Assembly (NCBI GenBank): GCA_045586995.1
Contig: JAZNBI010000134.1
Span: 1-8,992 of the forward strand
Reading direction: 5' to 3'
Length of the DNA stretch: 8,992 nucleotides
From: JAZNBI01 sp045586995
GTDB lineage: Bacteria > Bacillota > Clostridia > Oscillospirales > CAG-272
The notes under the pieces are model-generated. The model did no database searches and had not been told where the DNA came from. It was given only the letters and a program-made list of their open reading frames with translations. Every line of letters begins with the position of its first letter. Positions within the stretch are counted from its first letter, which is position 1. Positions 1 through 6,633 of this stretch are shown here, piece after piece. The position numbers were made by a program, and so were the translations under genes.

Positions 1-73
1 CTTCGGGAGAACCTGTGTCGCCTTCATGAGTTTTGTACTGGTCAATGATGGCTTGTTTTTCTTCTTTAAGCAT
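1..73 (-). CDS. rpsO: 30S ribosomal protein S15, N-terminal part (runs off left edge)
   Basis: S15 binds the central domain of 16S rRNA early in 30S assembly. Only the first 24 codons are in the window. The N-terminus reads MLKEEKQAIIDQYKTHEGDT followed by GSPE, which matches the highly conserved S15 start (EEK..II..[FY]..HEGDTGSPE). The ATG at 73-71 is preceded by a good Shine-Dalgarno, AGGTGA (minus strand, 86-81), with a 7-nt gap. The rest of the gene lies left of base 1. In Bacillus and many Clostridia rpsO is followed by pnp, which cannot be checked here. It is transcribed away from ftsK and lies downstream of the TauE/SafE pair on the same strand, with its own promoter. The family assignment is very secure; the truncation is only the window edge. 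Confidence 0.95.
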   Translation of the reverse strand, partial: MLKEEKQAIIDQYKTHEGDTGSPE

Positions 74-172
74 ACTTTTTTCACCTTTCATAAAATTTAC
101 GTCAAACACAGAAAACGGTGGGTGAAATACAGTTAAACTGCCATTAATCCGTTAGCCGAGTCAACGTAGCAC
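74..172 (-). promoter_or_regulatory. rpsO 5' leader, candidate S15 autoregulatory element
   Basis: The leader between the predicted transcription start (about 172) and the rpsO ATG is about 100 nt, longer than needed for initiation. On the minus-strand RNA I see a 5-bp stem AACGG/CCGUU (153-149 with 118-114) and, inside its loop, a small hairpin CAGU-UUA-ACUG (140-130). A possible outer stem UACGU/ACGUA pairs 168-164 with 102-98. The loop segment UUUCACC (127-121) is perfectly complementary over 7 nt to GGUGAAA (85-79), which contains the Shine-Dalgarno. Together this would be a pseudoknot that hides the ribosome site. S15 is known to repress its own mRNA in several bacteria through leader structures; that this leader does so is inference from pairing only. 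Confidence 0.6.
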
Positions 173-178
173 GTTTGT

Positions 179-207
179 ATTATAACATATTATATTCCGT
201 TTGTAAA
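179..207 (-). promoter_or_regulatory. sigma-A type promoter of rpsO
   Basis: On the minus strand the -35 box TTTACA (207-202) and a perfect -10 box TATAAT (184-179) are separated by exactly 17 bp. Transcription should start near 172. The -35 box lies only 16 bp beyond the stop codon of the upstream membrane gene, so rpsO has its own promoter even if it also receives read-through. Confidence 0.85.
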
Positions 208-223
208 TAGATTTACGTAAAAT

Positions 224-598
224 TTATGCTTTTTTTGCATTTTTTATTAACTTTGGAAAGGTTTTTATGAGTGTTATCAGCCCCATAATTACTAATAAAC
301 CACCAAAAGCTTTTTTCAAAAGTTCTTCCGATATAAAGTTCAGTATAAAAAAACCGATAAAAGCACCTAAAATGCAAAAAAAGCTCAAAATCAAAAACAC
401 ATTTGGTAACAATAATTTTTTTCTTGCGTTATATAAAAATGCTGCCAGCGAAGCAAATATAAAAAGCAACAAATTTTGATATTGTGCGTATATTTGCTCA
501 GAATTATTTATTAAAGTCAGATATATTACAAAAATTCCGCCGCTGCCTATTCCAAGTCCGGAAAGTAATGCTACGAGAAAAACAACTATATATTCCAT
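224..598 (-). CDS. TauE/SafE-family membrane protein, second half of a split exporter
   Basis: Predicted integral membrane protein of 124 aa, equivalent to the C-terminal four-helix half of the TauE/SafE (DUF81) permease family, which exports sulfite, sulfoacetate or other small organic anions. The N-terminus carries the family's glycine-rich signature (SGLGIGSGGIFVIYLT, about residues 11-26). Hydrophobic helices follow, and near the C-terminus is the repeat AFGGLLVIMGLITL, then a basic tail (KNAKKA). Full-length family members are about 250 aa, so this is half size. I chose the ATG at 598: AGGTGA (609-604) lies 5 nt upstream. A longer reading from a GTG at 607 is possible but would place the start inside that site. 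The upstream partner's stop TAG (610-608) overlaps the Shine-Dalgarno, so the two are translationally coupled. Substrate cannot be read from sequence. No terminator is visible before the rpsO promoter. Confidence 0.8.
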   Translation of the reverse strand: MEYIVVFLVALLSGLGIGSGGIFVIYLTLINNSEQIYAQYQNLLLFIFASLAAFLYNARKKLLLPNVFLILSFFCILGAFIGFFILNFISEELLKKAFGGLLVIMGLITLIKTFPKLIKNAKKA

Positions 599-603
599 AA
601 AAT

Positions 604-609
604 TCACCT
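604..609 (-). promoter_or_regulatory. Shine-Dalgarno overlapping the upstream stop codon
   Basis: AGGTGA on the minus strand overlaps the TAG stop (610-608) of the first TauE/SafE half and sits 5 nt before ATG 598. It fixes the start of the second half and argues that the split into two proteins is a maintained arrangement and not a recent frameshift. Confidence 0.7.
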
Positions 610-985
610 ACCCAAAAATCATTGATGCGCCCGAATAAATAACCAGTATTGAAAAAGAAATTTGAAGAATGTTGAAGTTGATTTTTCCGAGCAGATATGC
701 GCCTGCGGCACCGCCTAAAATCGCAGGAATAATATATTTGATGAAATCTATAGGGGCGCTTTGGCTTTTTGATGAATATAACACCGCGGAAATTGCCGAT
801 ATTACAAATATAACGGCAAGACTGTTTGCAAAGATAATTTTTTTATCTTTTATTTTATCTTTCAGCAGGAGCATAAGAGCGAAAATTATAATTATCCCTC
901 CGCCTGTTCCAAACAAAGCGTTTATAATCCCCGCAATCACTCCAAAAAATGACAATATTAAAAAATCCTTTAATCCTGTTTTCAA
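608..985 (-). CDS. TauE/SafE-family membrane protein, first half of a split exporter
   Basis: Predicted four-helix membrane protein of 125 aa matching the N-terminal half of TauE/SafE permeases. The hallmark first-helix signature is present (GVIAGIINALFGTGGGIII, about residues 15-33). It is followed by a basic loop (KDKIKDKK), an ANSLAVIFVISAISAVLY helix, a GGAAGAYLLG segment and a final helix ending SGASMIFG. The start is a TTG at 985, supported by GAGGAA (997-992) 6 nt upstream; no ATG fits better. The second half follows directly, its ribosome site overlapping this gene's stop, so the pair should be co-translated and assemble as a heteromeric eight-helix transporter (inference). I could not identify a convincing promoter on the minus strand upstream; the 110-bp gap to ftsK is where it should lie. 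Confidence 0.82.
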   Translation of the reverse strand: MKTGLKDFLILSFFGVIAGIINALFGTGGGIIIIFALMLLLKDKIKDKKIIFANSLAVIFVISAISAVLYSSKSQSAPIDFIKYIIPAILGGAAGAYLLGKINFNILQISFSILVIYSGASMIFG

Positions 986-1025
986 GAATAATTCCTCACA
1001 ATTGATAAAAACAATAAGTTTTCTA

Positions 1026-1054
1026 TTGAAAAAATATAAGCAAAGTGGTATAAT
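1026..1054 (+). promoter_or_regulatory. sigma-A type promoter of ftsK
   Basis: TTGAAA (1026-1031) and a perfect TATAAT (1049-1054) are spaced by 17 bp, placing transcription start near 1061 and leaving a leader of about 74 nt before the ftsK ATG at 1135. A second TATAAT at 1087-1092 lacks a recognisable -35 box. Confidence 0.85.
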
Positions 1055-1134
1055 ATCTATATATTAGTATTTACTTCTATGTAGATTATAATACTATGAT
1101 CGCTAAAATTTATATCTTCGAAAGGCAGAACAGT

Positions 1135-3855
1135 ATGAAGAATAATAATTCATCAAAAAAAGCATCGGGAGTTAAAAATACCGAAAACGGTAAAGGAAAT
1201 GATAAATTGAACAAAAACAGTTTTTCGCAGGATAAAAGCAATAGAAAATCCAATGCAAAAAGCAAGAATCGTGAGAACTTCTCTTATCGTGATAGCGATA
1301 AAAACGGCGGGGACACAAAGATAGAAAAGACCCCAGATTCTTCTAAAATGATTCATCAGTTGATGCCGTATTTTTTATTTGTAATAGCGATATTTCTTTT
1401 TTCGTGTTTCGTTTTAATAGATATTTTTCGAAAAACAACATCTATGGGCTATTTTGGAATTTGGCTTAGAGATTTTTTCTGTGGATTGTTTGGTCCAAGC
1501 GCGTTTTTTGCTCCAGCGTTTATAGCATTCTTTGGAGCTTTTTGGAAAAAGGCGATTGAACAAAGACAATTGCTTTCAAAATTTTTGCTTTCGATTTCTA
1601 TTTTGACATTGTTGTCTACATTCATTCACGTTTGTAAAATTCGCGCAGGAAAATCACTGGGCTATTCCTTTCCTATCCTTTGGAATGCAGGATGCGATTT
1701 GAATGGCGGCGGTGTTGTCGGCGGATATTTCGGAGAGCTTTTTTATACGGCATTTGCATTTGCGGGCTCTCTTATAATTATTCTTTCGCTGATCCTGATA
1801 TTTATAGTTTTCTTCTTTGGTTTGACGCCATCCTATATATACACTTTTGTTAAATACAAAATGAAATTGCGAGCTGAGAAAAAAATTGCTCTTCAAGTGG
1901 AAAAAGAGCAAAATTCAGAGATCAGCTACAGAACGCAGCGACTTTCAGAATCTGCCGTGCAAAACAACGCGCATCGAGATGTTGAAATTCCTCAGAAAGA
2001 CGAAAGCGCGATTTTATCGGATGAAAAAGTTTCCGACGTATATGCTGACGATCACCTGATAAACGAAAAGCCATTTGAAGATGATATTCCCGTCGAGGAG
2101 ATCGAACCGTACAAAGAAGTTGAAATTCAGTCGACATCAAAGGACGCTGAATTTAAGATTCAGGATATTTTTAAGGAGGAAAATTCTAAAAAAGAAAATA
2201 TTCCGCTTGCTATTGAAAATTCCGAAAAATCAGCTAGCGAAGATATTCCGACAGAAGCATCTGTGGATTTGAATTTGGAGGTAAATCTTACTCCCATAAC
2301 AGATATCGAATCCGAAGAGGAGCTTGAAGACGAAGAAGAACCCGAGAAGGCGGTTGCGACCGAACAGCTGGCAACATATATTTTCCCACCATACGACCTG
2401 CTTGATGAAAACAATCAACCCAAGGAAGAGGACACTAAAGCTGAGCTTGTTGAAAACGCGGCAAAGCTTGTGGAAACACTTAAAAGCTTTAAGATCCAGA
2501 TAAAGGGAATCGACTATTCGAGAGGACCTACGATTACTCGTTATGAAATCAAGCCCGAAGCCGGTGTAAGAGTTCGCGCCATTGCAAATCTTGTTGACGA
2601 TATTGCAATGAGTCTTGCAACGACAGGAGTAAGAATTGAAGCGCCTATACCCAATAAACCGGCGGTTGGTGTCGAGGTTCCAAACAGAAACAGAGCTACT
2701 GTATTTCTCAGAGATTTAATTGAATCGGACAAGTTTTCGGAAGAATCGAGTCGGTTAACTGCTTGCCTCGGAATGGACGTAGCGGGAAAACCAATATATT
2801 TCAATATTGCTAAAATGCCGCATATGCTTATTGCGGGTGCAACCGGTATGGGAAAATCGGTGTGTATAAATAGTATAATTGTAAGTCTTTTGTATAAAGC
2901 TACCCCCCAGGAAGTCAAGCTTATACTAATTGACCCCAAAAAAGTTGAATTTAATATTTACAAGGATATTCCGCATTTGTATGCACCTATCGTAAGCGAG
3001 CCCAAGAAAGCCGCCGGTGCTCTTGCGTCTGCTGTTGCGGAAATGGAACGCCGTTTTGAATTGATAGAGGAAGTAGGTGTGCGTGATATTTATAATTACA
3101 ATATGATTACAGCAGGCGATCCCGAAAAAGAATTTATGCCTCAAATGGTCATAATCATTGATGAGTTGGCAGATCTTATGATGACAGCACCTGATGAGGT
3201 TGAATCGTCTATTTGTCGTCTTGCTCAGAAAGCGCGTGCAGCCGGAATACATTTGATCATAGGTACTCAAAGACCTTCTGTTGACGTTATTACCGGTCTT
3301 ATCAAGGCGAATATTCCTTCCAGAATTGCCTTTACGGTTGCATCGCAGGTCGACTCAAGAACCATTATTGATATTGCCGGCGCGGAAAAATTGATTGGAC
3401 GAGGCGATATGCTATTTGCTCCTGTCGGATCCTCAAAGCCGATGCGTGTGCAAGGCGCGTTTGTAAGCGAATCTGAGGTTGAAAAAATCGTTGAATATAT
3501 TAAGAAAAATAATTATAAAGCACAGTATAATATGGACTTTATAAACCGAACCGAAGAAGAAGCGGCAAAATGCGGAAATGGCAAGCGCGGTTCTGCCGGT
3601 GCCGATGATGGGGATTTTAGCGGAGATAATGAGGATCCCAAGTTCCGCGAAGCTGTTGAGCTTGCAATAGATGCAGGTAAAATATCCACATCGCTTATGC
3701 AGAGAATGTTAGGCGTAGGTTATGGACGTGCGGCAAAAATTATTGACCGCATGCAAGAATTGGGATATGTGTCACAACCGGATGGCAACAAACCGAGAAA
3801 GGTTCTTATAACCAGACAGGAATTTATGGAGAAGGTTATTAACGAGGATGTTTAA
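1135..3855 (+). CDS. ftsK: DNA translocase FtsK/SpoIIIE
   Basis: Septum-anchored, ATP-driven DNA pump that moves chromosomal DNA across the division or sporulation septum. Protein of 906 aa. Residues 1-71 are a polar Lys/Asn/Ser-rich cytoplasmic extension. Four hydrophobic segments follow at about 72-98, 115-137, 150-167 and 201-231. A long acidic linker (about 245-435, very Glu/Asp-rich near 392-405) leads to the motor. Walker A is GATGMGKS (568-575); Walker B is MVIIIDELAD (671-680) with D676/E677; the conserved GTQRPSVDVITGLIKANIPS (710-729) and GAEKLIGRGDML (749-760) motifs are intact. The C-terminal winged-helix gamma domain (about 834-895) contains MQRMLGVGYGRAAKIIDRM. I chose ATG 1135 because AAAGG (1121-1125) lies 9 nt upstream; an in-frame ATG at 1096 has no ribosome site. 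FtsK and SpoIIIE are not separable by sequence alone; in a spore-former this would be called SpoIIIE. Confidence 0.95.
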   Translation: MKNNNSSKKASGVKNTENGKGNDKLNKNSFSQDKSNRKSNAKSKNRENFSYRDSDKNGGDTKIEKTPDSSKMIHQLMPYFLFVIAIFLFSCFVLIDIFRKTTSMGYFGIWLRDFFCGLFGPSAFFAPAFIAFFGAFWKKAIEQRQLLSKFLLSISILTLLSTFIHVCKIRAGKSLGYSFPILWNAGCDLNGGGVVGGYFGELFYTAFAFAGSLIIILSLILIFIVFFFGLTPSYIYTFVKYKMKLRAEKKIALQVEKEQNSEISYRTQRLSESAVQNNAHRDVEIPQKDESAILSDEKVSDVYADDHLINEKPFEDDIPVEEIEPYKEVEIQSTSKDAEFKIQDIFKEENSKKENIPLAIENSEKSASEDIPTEASVDLNLEVNLTPITDIESEEELEDEEEPEKAVATEQLATYIFPPYDLLDENNQPKEEDTKAELVENAAKLVETLKSFKIQIKGIDYSRGPTITRYEIKPEAGVRVRAIANLVDDIAMSLATTGVRIEAPIPNKPAVGVEVPNRNRATVFLRDLIESDKFSEESSRLTACLGMDVAGKPIYFNIAKMPHMLIAGATGMGKSVCINSIIVSLLYKATPQEVKLILIDPKKVEFNIYKDIPHLYAPIVSEPKKAAGALASAVAEMERRFELIEEVGVRDIYNYNMITAGDPEKEFMPQMVIIIDELADLMMTAPDEVESSICRLAQKARAAGIHLIIGTQRPSVDVITGLIKANIPSRIAFTVASQVDSRTIIDIAGAEKLIGRGDMLFAPVGSSKPMRVQGAFVSESEVEKIVEYIKKNNYKAQYNMDFINRTEEEAAKCGNGKRGSAGADDGDFSGDNEDPKFREAVELAIDAGKISTSLMQRMLGVGYGRAAKIIDRMQELGYVSQPDGNKPRKVLITRQEFMEKVINEDV

Positions 3856-3905
3856 TATACACAACAAGCGCAAAGCTACGGCTTTGCGCTTGTTGTGTAT
3901 ATTTT
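3854..3905 (+). terminator. strong terminator after ftsK
   Basis: A 23-bp perfect inverted repeat (3854-3876 with 3881-3903) encloses a four-base loop TACG closed by C-G, that is a UNCG-type stable tetraloop in RNA. It ends in a short T run (3902-3905). The left arm starts inside the TAA stop codon of ftsK, so the hairpin begins immediately behind the gene. The T run is short, so termination strength rests on the stem. Confidence 0.8.
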
Positions 3906-3926
3906 GTGTATATGTTACATTTTTAA

Positions 3927-3955
3927 TTGACTTTTTGTGAATTTATTGTTATAAT
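3927..3955 (+). promoter_or_regulatory. sigma-A type promoter of the GLUG/uL15-like protein gene
   Basis: TTGACT (3927-3932), 17 bp, TATAAT (3950-3955). Predicted transcription start is about 3962, giving a leader of only about 25 nt with TGGAGA (3976-3981) as ribosome site. Confidence 0.88.
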
Positions 3956-3986
3956 GGTATTAAAAATATCAAGAATGGAGAATTAA

Positions 3987-6629
3987 ATGATGAAAAATAA
4001 GCAACCGAGTTTATGCGCGTTCTCGATATCAATTTTGATTGTCATTATACTGGTGTTATCTGTTCCTGCTTTTGCAAGTGCTAATGTTCAATCTTTTGAA
4101 GCTTTTAGTGTTGATTCCACAAATTTTTCGGAGGGTGCAGTTTATAAAATAGATTCTCCCGAAAGTTTAAAAGCGCTGTCGCAAAAGGTAAACGACGGTA
4201 ATGATATGCTTGGAGTTACATTTTATCTTGAAAAGGATATAATTTTCAAAAATGTTATTAATTATGAGAATGATATAGAATCAAATTGGGTTCCTATCGG
4301 GAAAAAATATCAAACACCATTTAGGGGTGTTTTTAACGGTAATGGATATAAGATCTCCGGAATTTGTGTGACAGAAAAAGAAGATTGCGATTTCTATGGA
4401 CTTTTTGGAATTGTAAGCGGTGGAATAGTTAGAAATGTCGGACTTGTTCAAAGCTACATAAGCGGAAAGGATTATGTCGGAGGAATAGTCGGATATTTAA
4501 ATGCAGACGAAAATGATGCATCTGTTTTGTATTGCTATAATGCCGCAACCGTTAACGGTACTTCTCAAAATGTTGGCGGTATTGTTGGATATATGACCTC
4601 CGCTTCAGGAAACAGTGCTGCTGTGTCAAATTGTTTTAATATAGGCGACATCTCAAACAACACTTTCTTTTTAGGTGGTATAGTCGGTTTTTCGATTTCG
4701 GACGACGACAGTAATGCGCTTGTGCAAAACTGCTTTAATGCCGGTGCACTTTCTGGATTTAGCCATGTCGGCGGTATAGTTGGATCAAATTATTCTATAG
4801 GCGGCGACGTGAGAATTACAAATTCGTATAATATAGGCCAAGTATCGGGCGAGTATCGCGCCGGTGCTATCGCAGGAGAGAATAAAAATTTATCCGGTGG
4901 TGCCGTGATAGATAACTGCTGCTTTGACAAACAGATGTGCACTGTCGATGGCGAAAATGGTTTTTTGACAAAGGACATGCTTGGTGCAGCACTCGATGAG
5001 GTATTCACATCGGAGGAGTGGATTTTTTCGGATAAATTATACCCGACAATAAAGGGCTTGGGATACAGCGATGCCGCAAGTGTTGCTGTTTGTCCAATAA
5101 TTTTGAGCGATAACGATACCGTTGATAATGTTACAACAAGCTTGAAATTGATTTCGAACGGTTCGCTATGGAGCTCTAAAAACGGAGATATATTGGAAGC
5201 GAGTGTAAATGGCAGAACGCTTTCGGTAAATTCCGGTGACAGCACAAAAACTATTTTTTTAAACGGTGATAAATCCGTTGGAGTTTTTTTGGAAAACGTT
5301 TCTGTTGGGGCTAATAACGAAATTTCTTTTGGAGATATACCGGAAGCAAAGCAACCATCTCTTTTAAAAAATTATTGGTGGGCAGCGCTTTTAGTGGCTT
5401 TGATTTTGATTGGCTTGGTATATATCACAAAGAAAAACAGGGAAGAAAAATCACAAAATAGTGTTAACCGTTTGGAAAACACCGAGGATAGTATCGAGAA
5501 GCTTATCGATGAAAATCAGGAACAAGATACAGATTCTCGTGAAATTTCAAACGACATAGTTAATGATAATGCTGATGTATCTCAAAATCCCGATAAATTT
5601 GAAGTAAAGGCGGAAGAATCTCATAAAGAGCCACAGCTTGTTACACAAAATTCTGAGGCGCTGGATGATGAACAAGGGGATTCGTTTGTTATGACAGGCG
5701 CCGACGGTAATCAAATTACGGTTAGGTTCAGATATAGCTTTTTGGCTCGACTTATTCGTTCTGATGATGAGGTTAAAAACTATTACGGTGTATTAAAAAA
5801 TAAATTTCTTTCCTATAAGAACGTAAAATCCCGTTTGAGTTCGTCTGTAGATACGATTTCGAGCGGAAGAATACAATTAGCAAAATTTTCAATGACTTCA
5901 AAAACACTTAAGCTTCAGTTGGCTCTTAATGTAAATGACGAAAACCTTCCCGAAACCAAATATCATCAAACCGATGTTAGCGGATTGAAAAAATTTGAAA
6001 AGGTGCCGTTCTCGGTAAAGGTGAAAAGTCCATTGGGGCTTCGTCGTGCTATTGAGCTTATCGAATATCTTATGGCTTCTTTCAGAATCGAATTTTTCGA
6101 AGAAAAAAACGAGGATTATTTGACCGAGCTTGAATTTGATAGTGTTGGCGGTTTAATAAGTCGTGGTTTGATAAAGGTGTACGGAGCAGATGGTAACGAA
6201 GCATCCGAGCTGGTCGGTGCAAATATAAAGGATGTTATAGAAGCGAAGACAGAATATAAAAAGCTTATTGATATTTCCGAACCGATACAGGTTGTAAGTG
6301 AGGTTAAAGCGGATGCGGTCAATGAAATGATGAGCGATGAATATGCTTCTGCAATTATAGAAGAAACCACTTCAAAATGCGGTGCTTCGCACGGAAAATT
6401 TGGGTATATAAATATTGATACGCTCGCAAAGACCTTTAAAGCCAATACACATATTACAATCGAAACTTTGAAAGAACATAAATTAATTCCCAAGAATGTA
6501 GGTAGAGTCAAGGTTTTGGCACGCGGAACGCTCGACAAGCCGCTTGTGATTGAAATGAACAGCTTTTCACTTCAAGCTGTTAAAATGATTACGCTTACAG
6601 GCGGTAAAGTAATAAAAATTATAAATTAA
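3987..6629 (+). CDS. secreted/single-pass membrane protein with GLUG-like repeats outside and a uL15-like region in the cytoplasmic tail
   Basis: Protein of 880 aa. Residues 1-32 form a signal peptide (hydrophobic core 12-26, likely cleavage after AFASA). Residues 137-297 hold five or six GLUG-like units about 32 aa apart: YGLFG (137), GGIVG at 165, 197, 230 and 262, and GAIAG (293). They alternate with N[CS][YF]N.G..S motifs (215, 248, 279). A single membrane helix at about 463-480 is followed by KKNREEK, so the N-terminal part faces outside and residues 481-880 the cytoplasm. After an acidic linker (490-565), residues 575-700 resemble a domain I recall from many Clostridial proteins (SFLARLIRSDDEVKNYY). 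The last 75 residues resemble the uL15 C-terminus: GRVKVLARGTLDKPL (839-853), then FSLQAVKMITLTGGKV (860-875). GLUG repeats occur in surface adhesins and peptidases. A receptor, adhesin or anchoring role is inference. ATG 3987 and ATG 3990 both fit the ribosome site. Confidence 0.82.
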   Translation: MMKNKQPSLCAFSISILIVIILVLSVPAFASANVQSFEAFSVDSTNFSEGAVYKIDSPESLKALSQKVNDGNDMLGVTFYLEKDIIFKNVINYENDIESNWVPIGKKYQTPFRGVFNGNGYKISGICVTEKEDCDFYGLFGIVSGGIVRNVGLVQSYISGKDYVGGIVGYLNADENDASVLYCYNAATVNGTSQNVGGIVGYMTSASGNSAAVSNCFNIGDISNNTFFLGGIVGFSISDDDSNALVQNCFNAGALSGFSHVGGIVGSNYSIGGDVRITNSYNIGQVSGEYRAGAIAGENKNLSGGAVIDNCCFDKQMCTVDGENGFLTKDMLGAALDEVFTSEEWIFSDKLYPTIKGLGYSDAASVAVCPIILSDNDTVDNVTTSLKLISNGSLWSSKNGDILEASVNGRTLSVNSGDSTKTIFLNGDKSVGVFLENVSVGANNEISFGDIPEAKQPSLLKNYWWAALLVALILIGLVYITKKNREEKSQNSVNRLENTEDSIEKLIDENQEQDTDSREISNDIVNDNADVSQNPDKFEVKAEESHKEPQLVTQNSEALDDEQGDSFVMTGADGNQITVRFRYSFLARLIRSDDEVKNYYGVLKNKFLSYKNVKSRLSSSVDTISSGRIQLAKFSMTSKTLKLQLALNVNDENLPETKYHQTDVSGLKKFEKVPFSVKVKSPLGLRRAIELIEYLMASFRIEFFEEKNEDYLTELEFDSVGGLISRGLIKVYGADGNEASELVGANIKDVIEAKTEYKKLIDISEPIQVVSEVKADAVNEMMSDEYASAIIEETTSKCGASHGKFGYINIDTLAKTFKANTHITIETLKEHKLIPKNVGRVKVLARGTLDKPLVIEMNSFSLQAVKMITLTGGKVIKIIN

Positions 6630-6633
6630 AACA

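Noticed and set aside
986..1025. Minus-strand promoter for the TauE/SafE pair
   Set aside because: No hexamer pair with acceptable match and spacing was found; only a ribosome site is supported.
669..1067. 132-codon plus-strand open frame opposite the first TauE/SafE half
   Set aside because: The minus-strand frame carries clear TauE signatures, helices and a ribosome site; the plus-strand frame shows none.
1096..1134. Upstream ATG as the ftsK start
   Set aside because: No Shine-Dalgarno precedes it, whereas the ATG at 1135 has AAAGG 9 nt upstream.
2541..2939. 132-codon minus-strand open frame inside ftsK
   Set aside because: It is antisense to the conserved motor region of FtsK; no recognisable protein features.
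4470..4890. Possible DNA tandem repeat or CRISPR-like array in the GLUG region
   Set aside because: The regularity is at the protein level (about 32 residues); codons differ between units and there are no identical DNA repeats with spacers.
4790..5245. 151-codon open frame on the minus strand inside the GLUG protein gene
   Set aside because: It lies wholly within a well-supported gene, has no ribosome site or family pattern, and its Ser/Pro-rich composition is typical of an antisense shadow frame.
6116..6538. 140-codon minus-strand open frame inside the uL15-like tail
   Set aside because: Antisense shadow of conserved coding sequence, without a plausible start site.
6391..6629. True ribosomal protein L15 gene
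   Set aside because: The uL15-like segment is continuous with an 880-aa membrane protein, lacks the basic glycine-rich L15 N-terminus and is not in a ribosomal operon.
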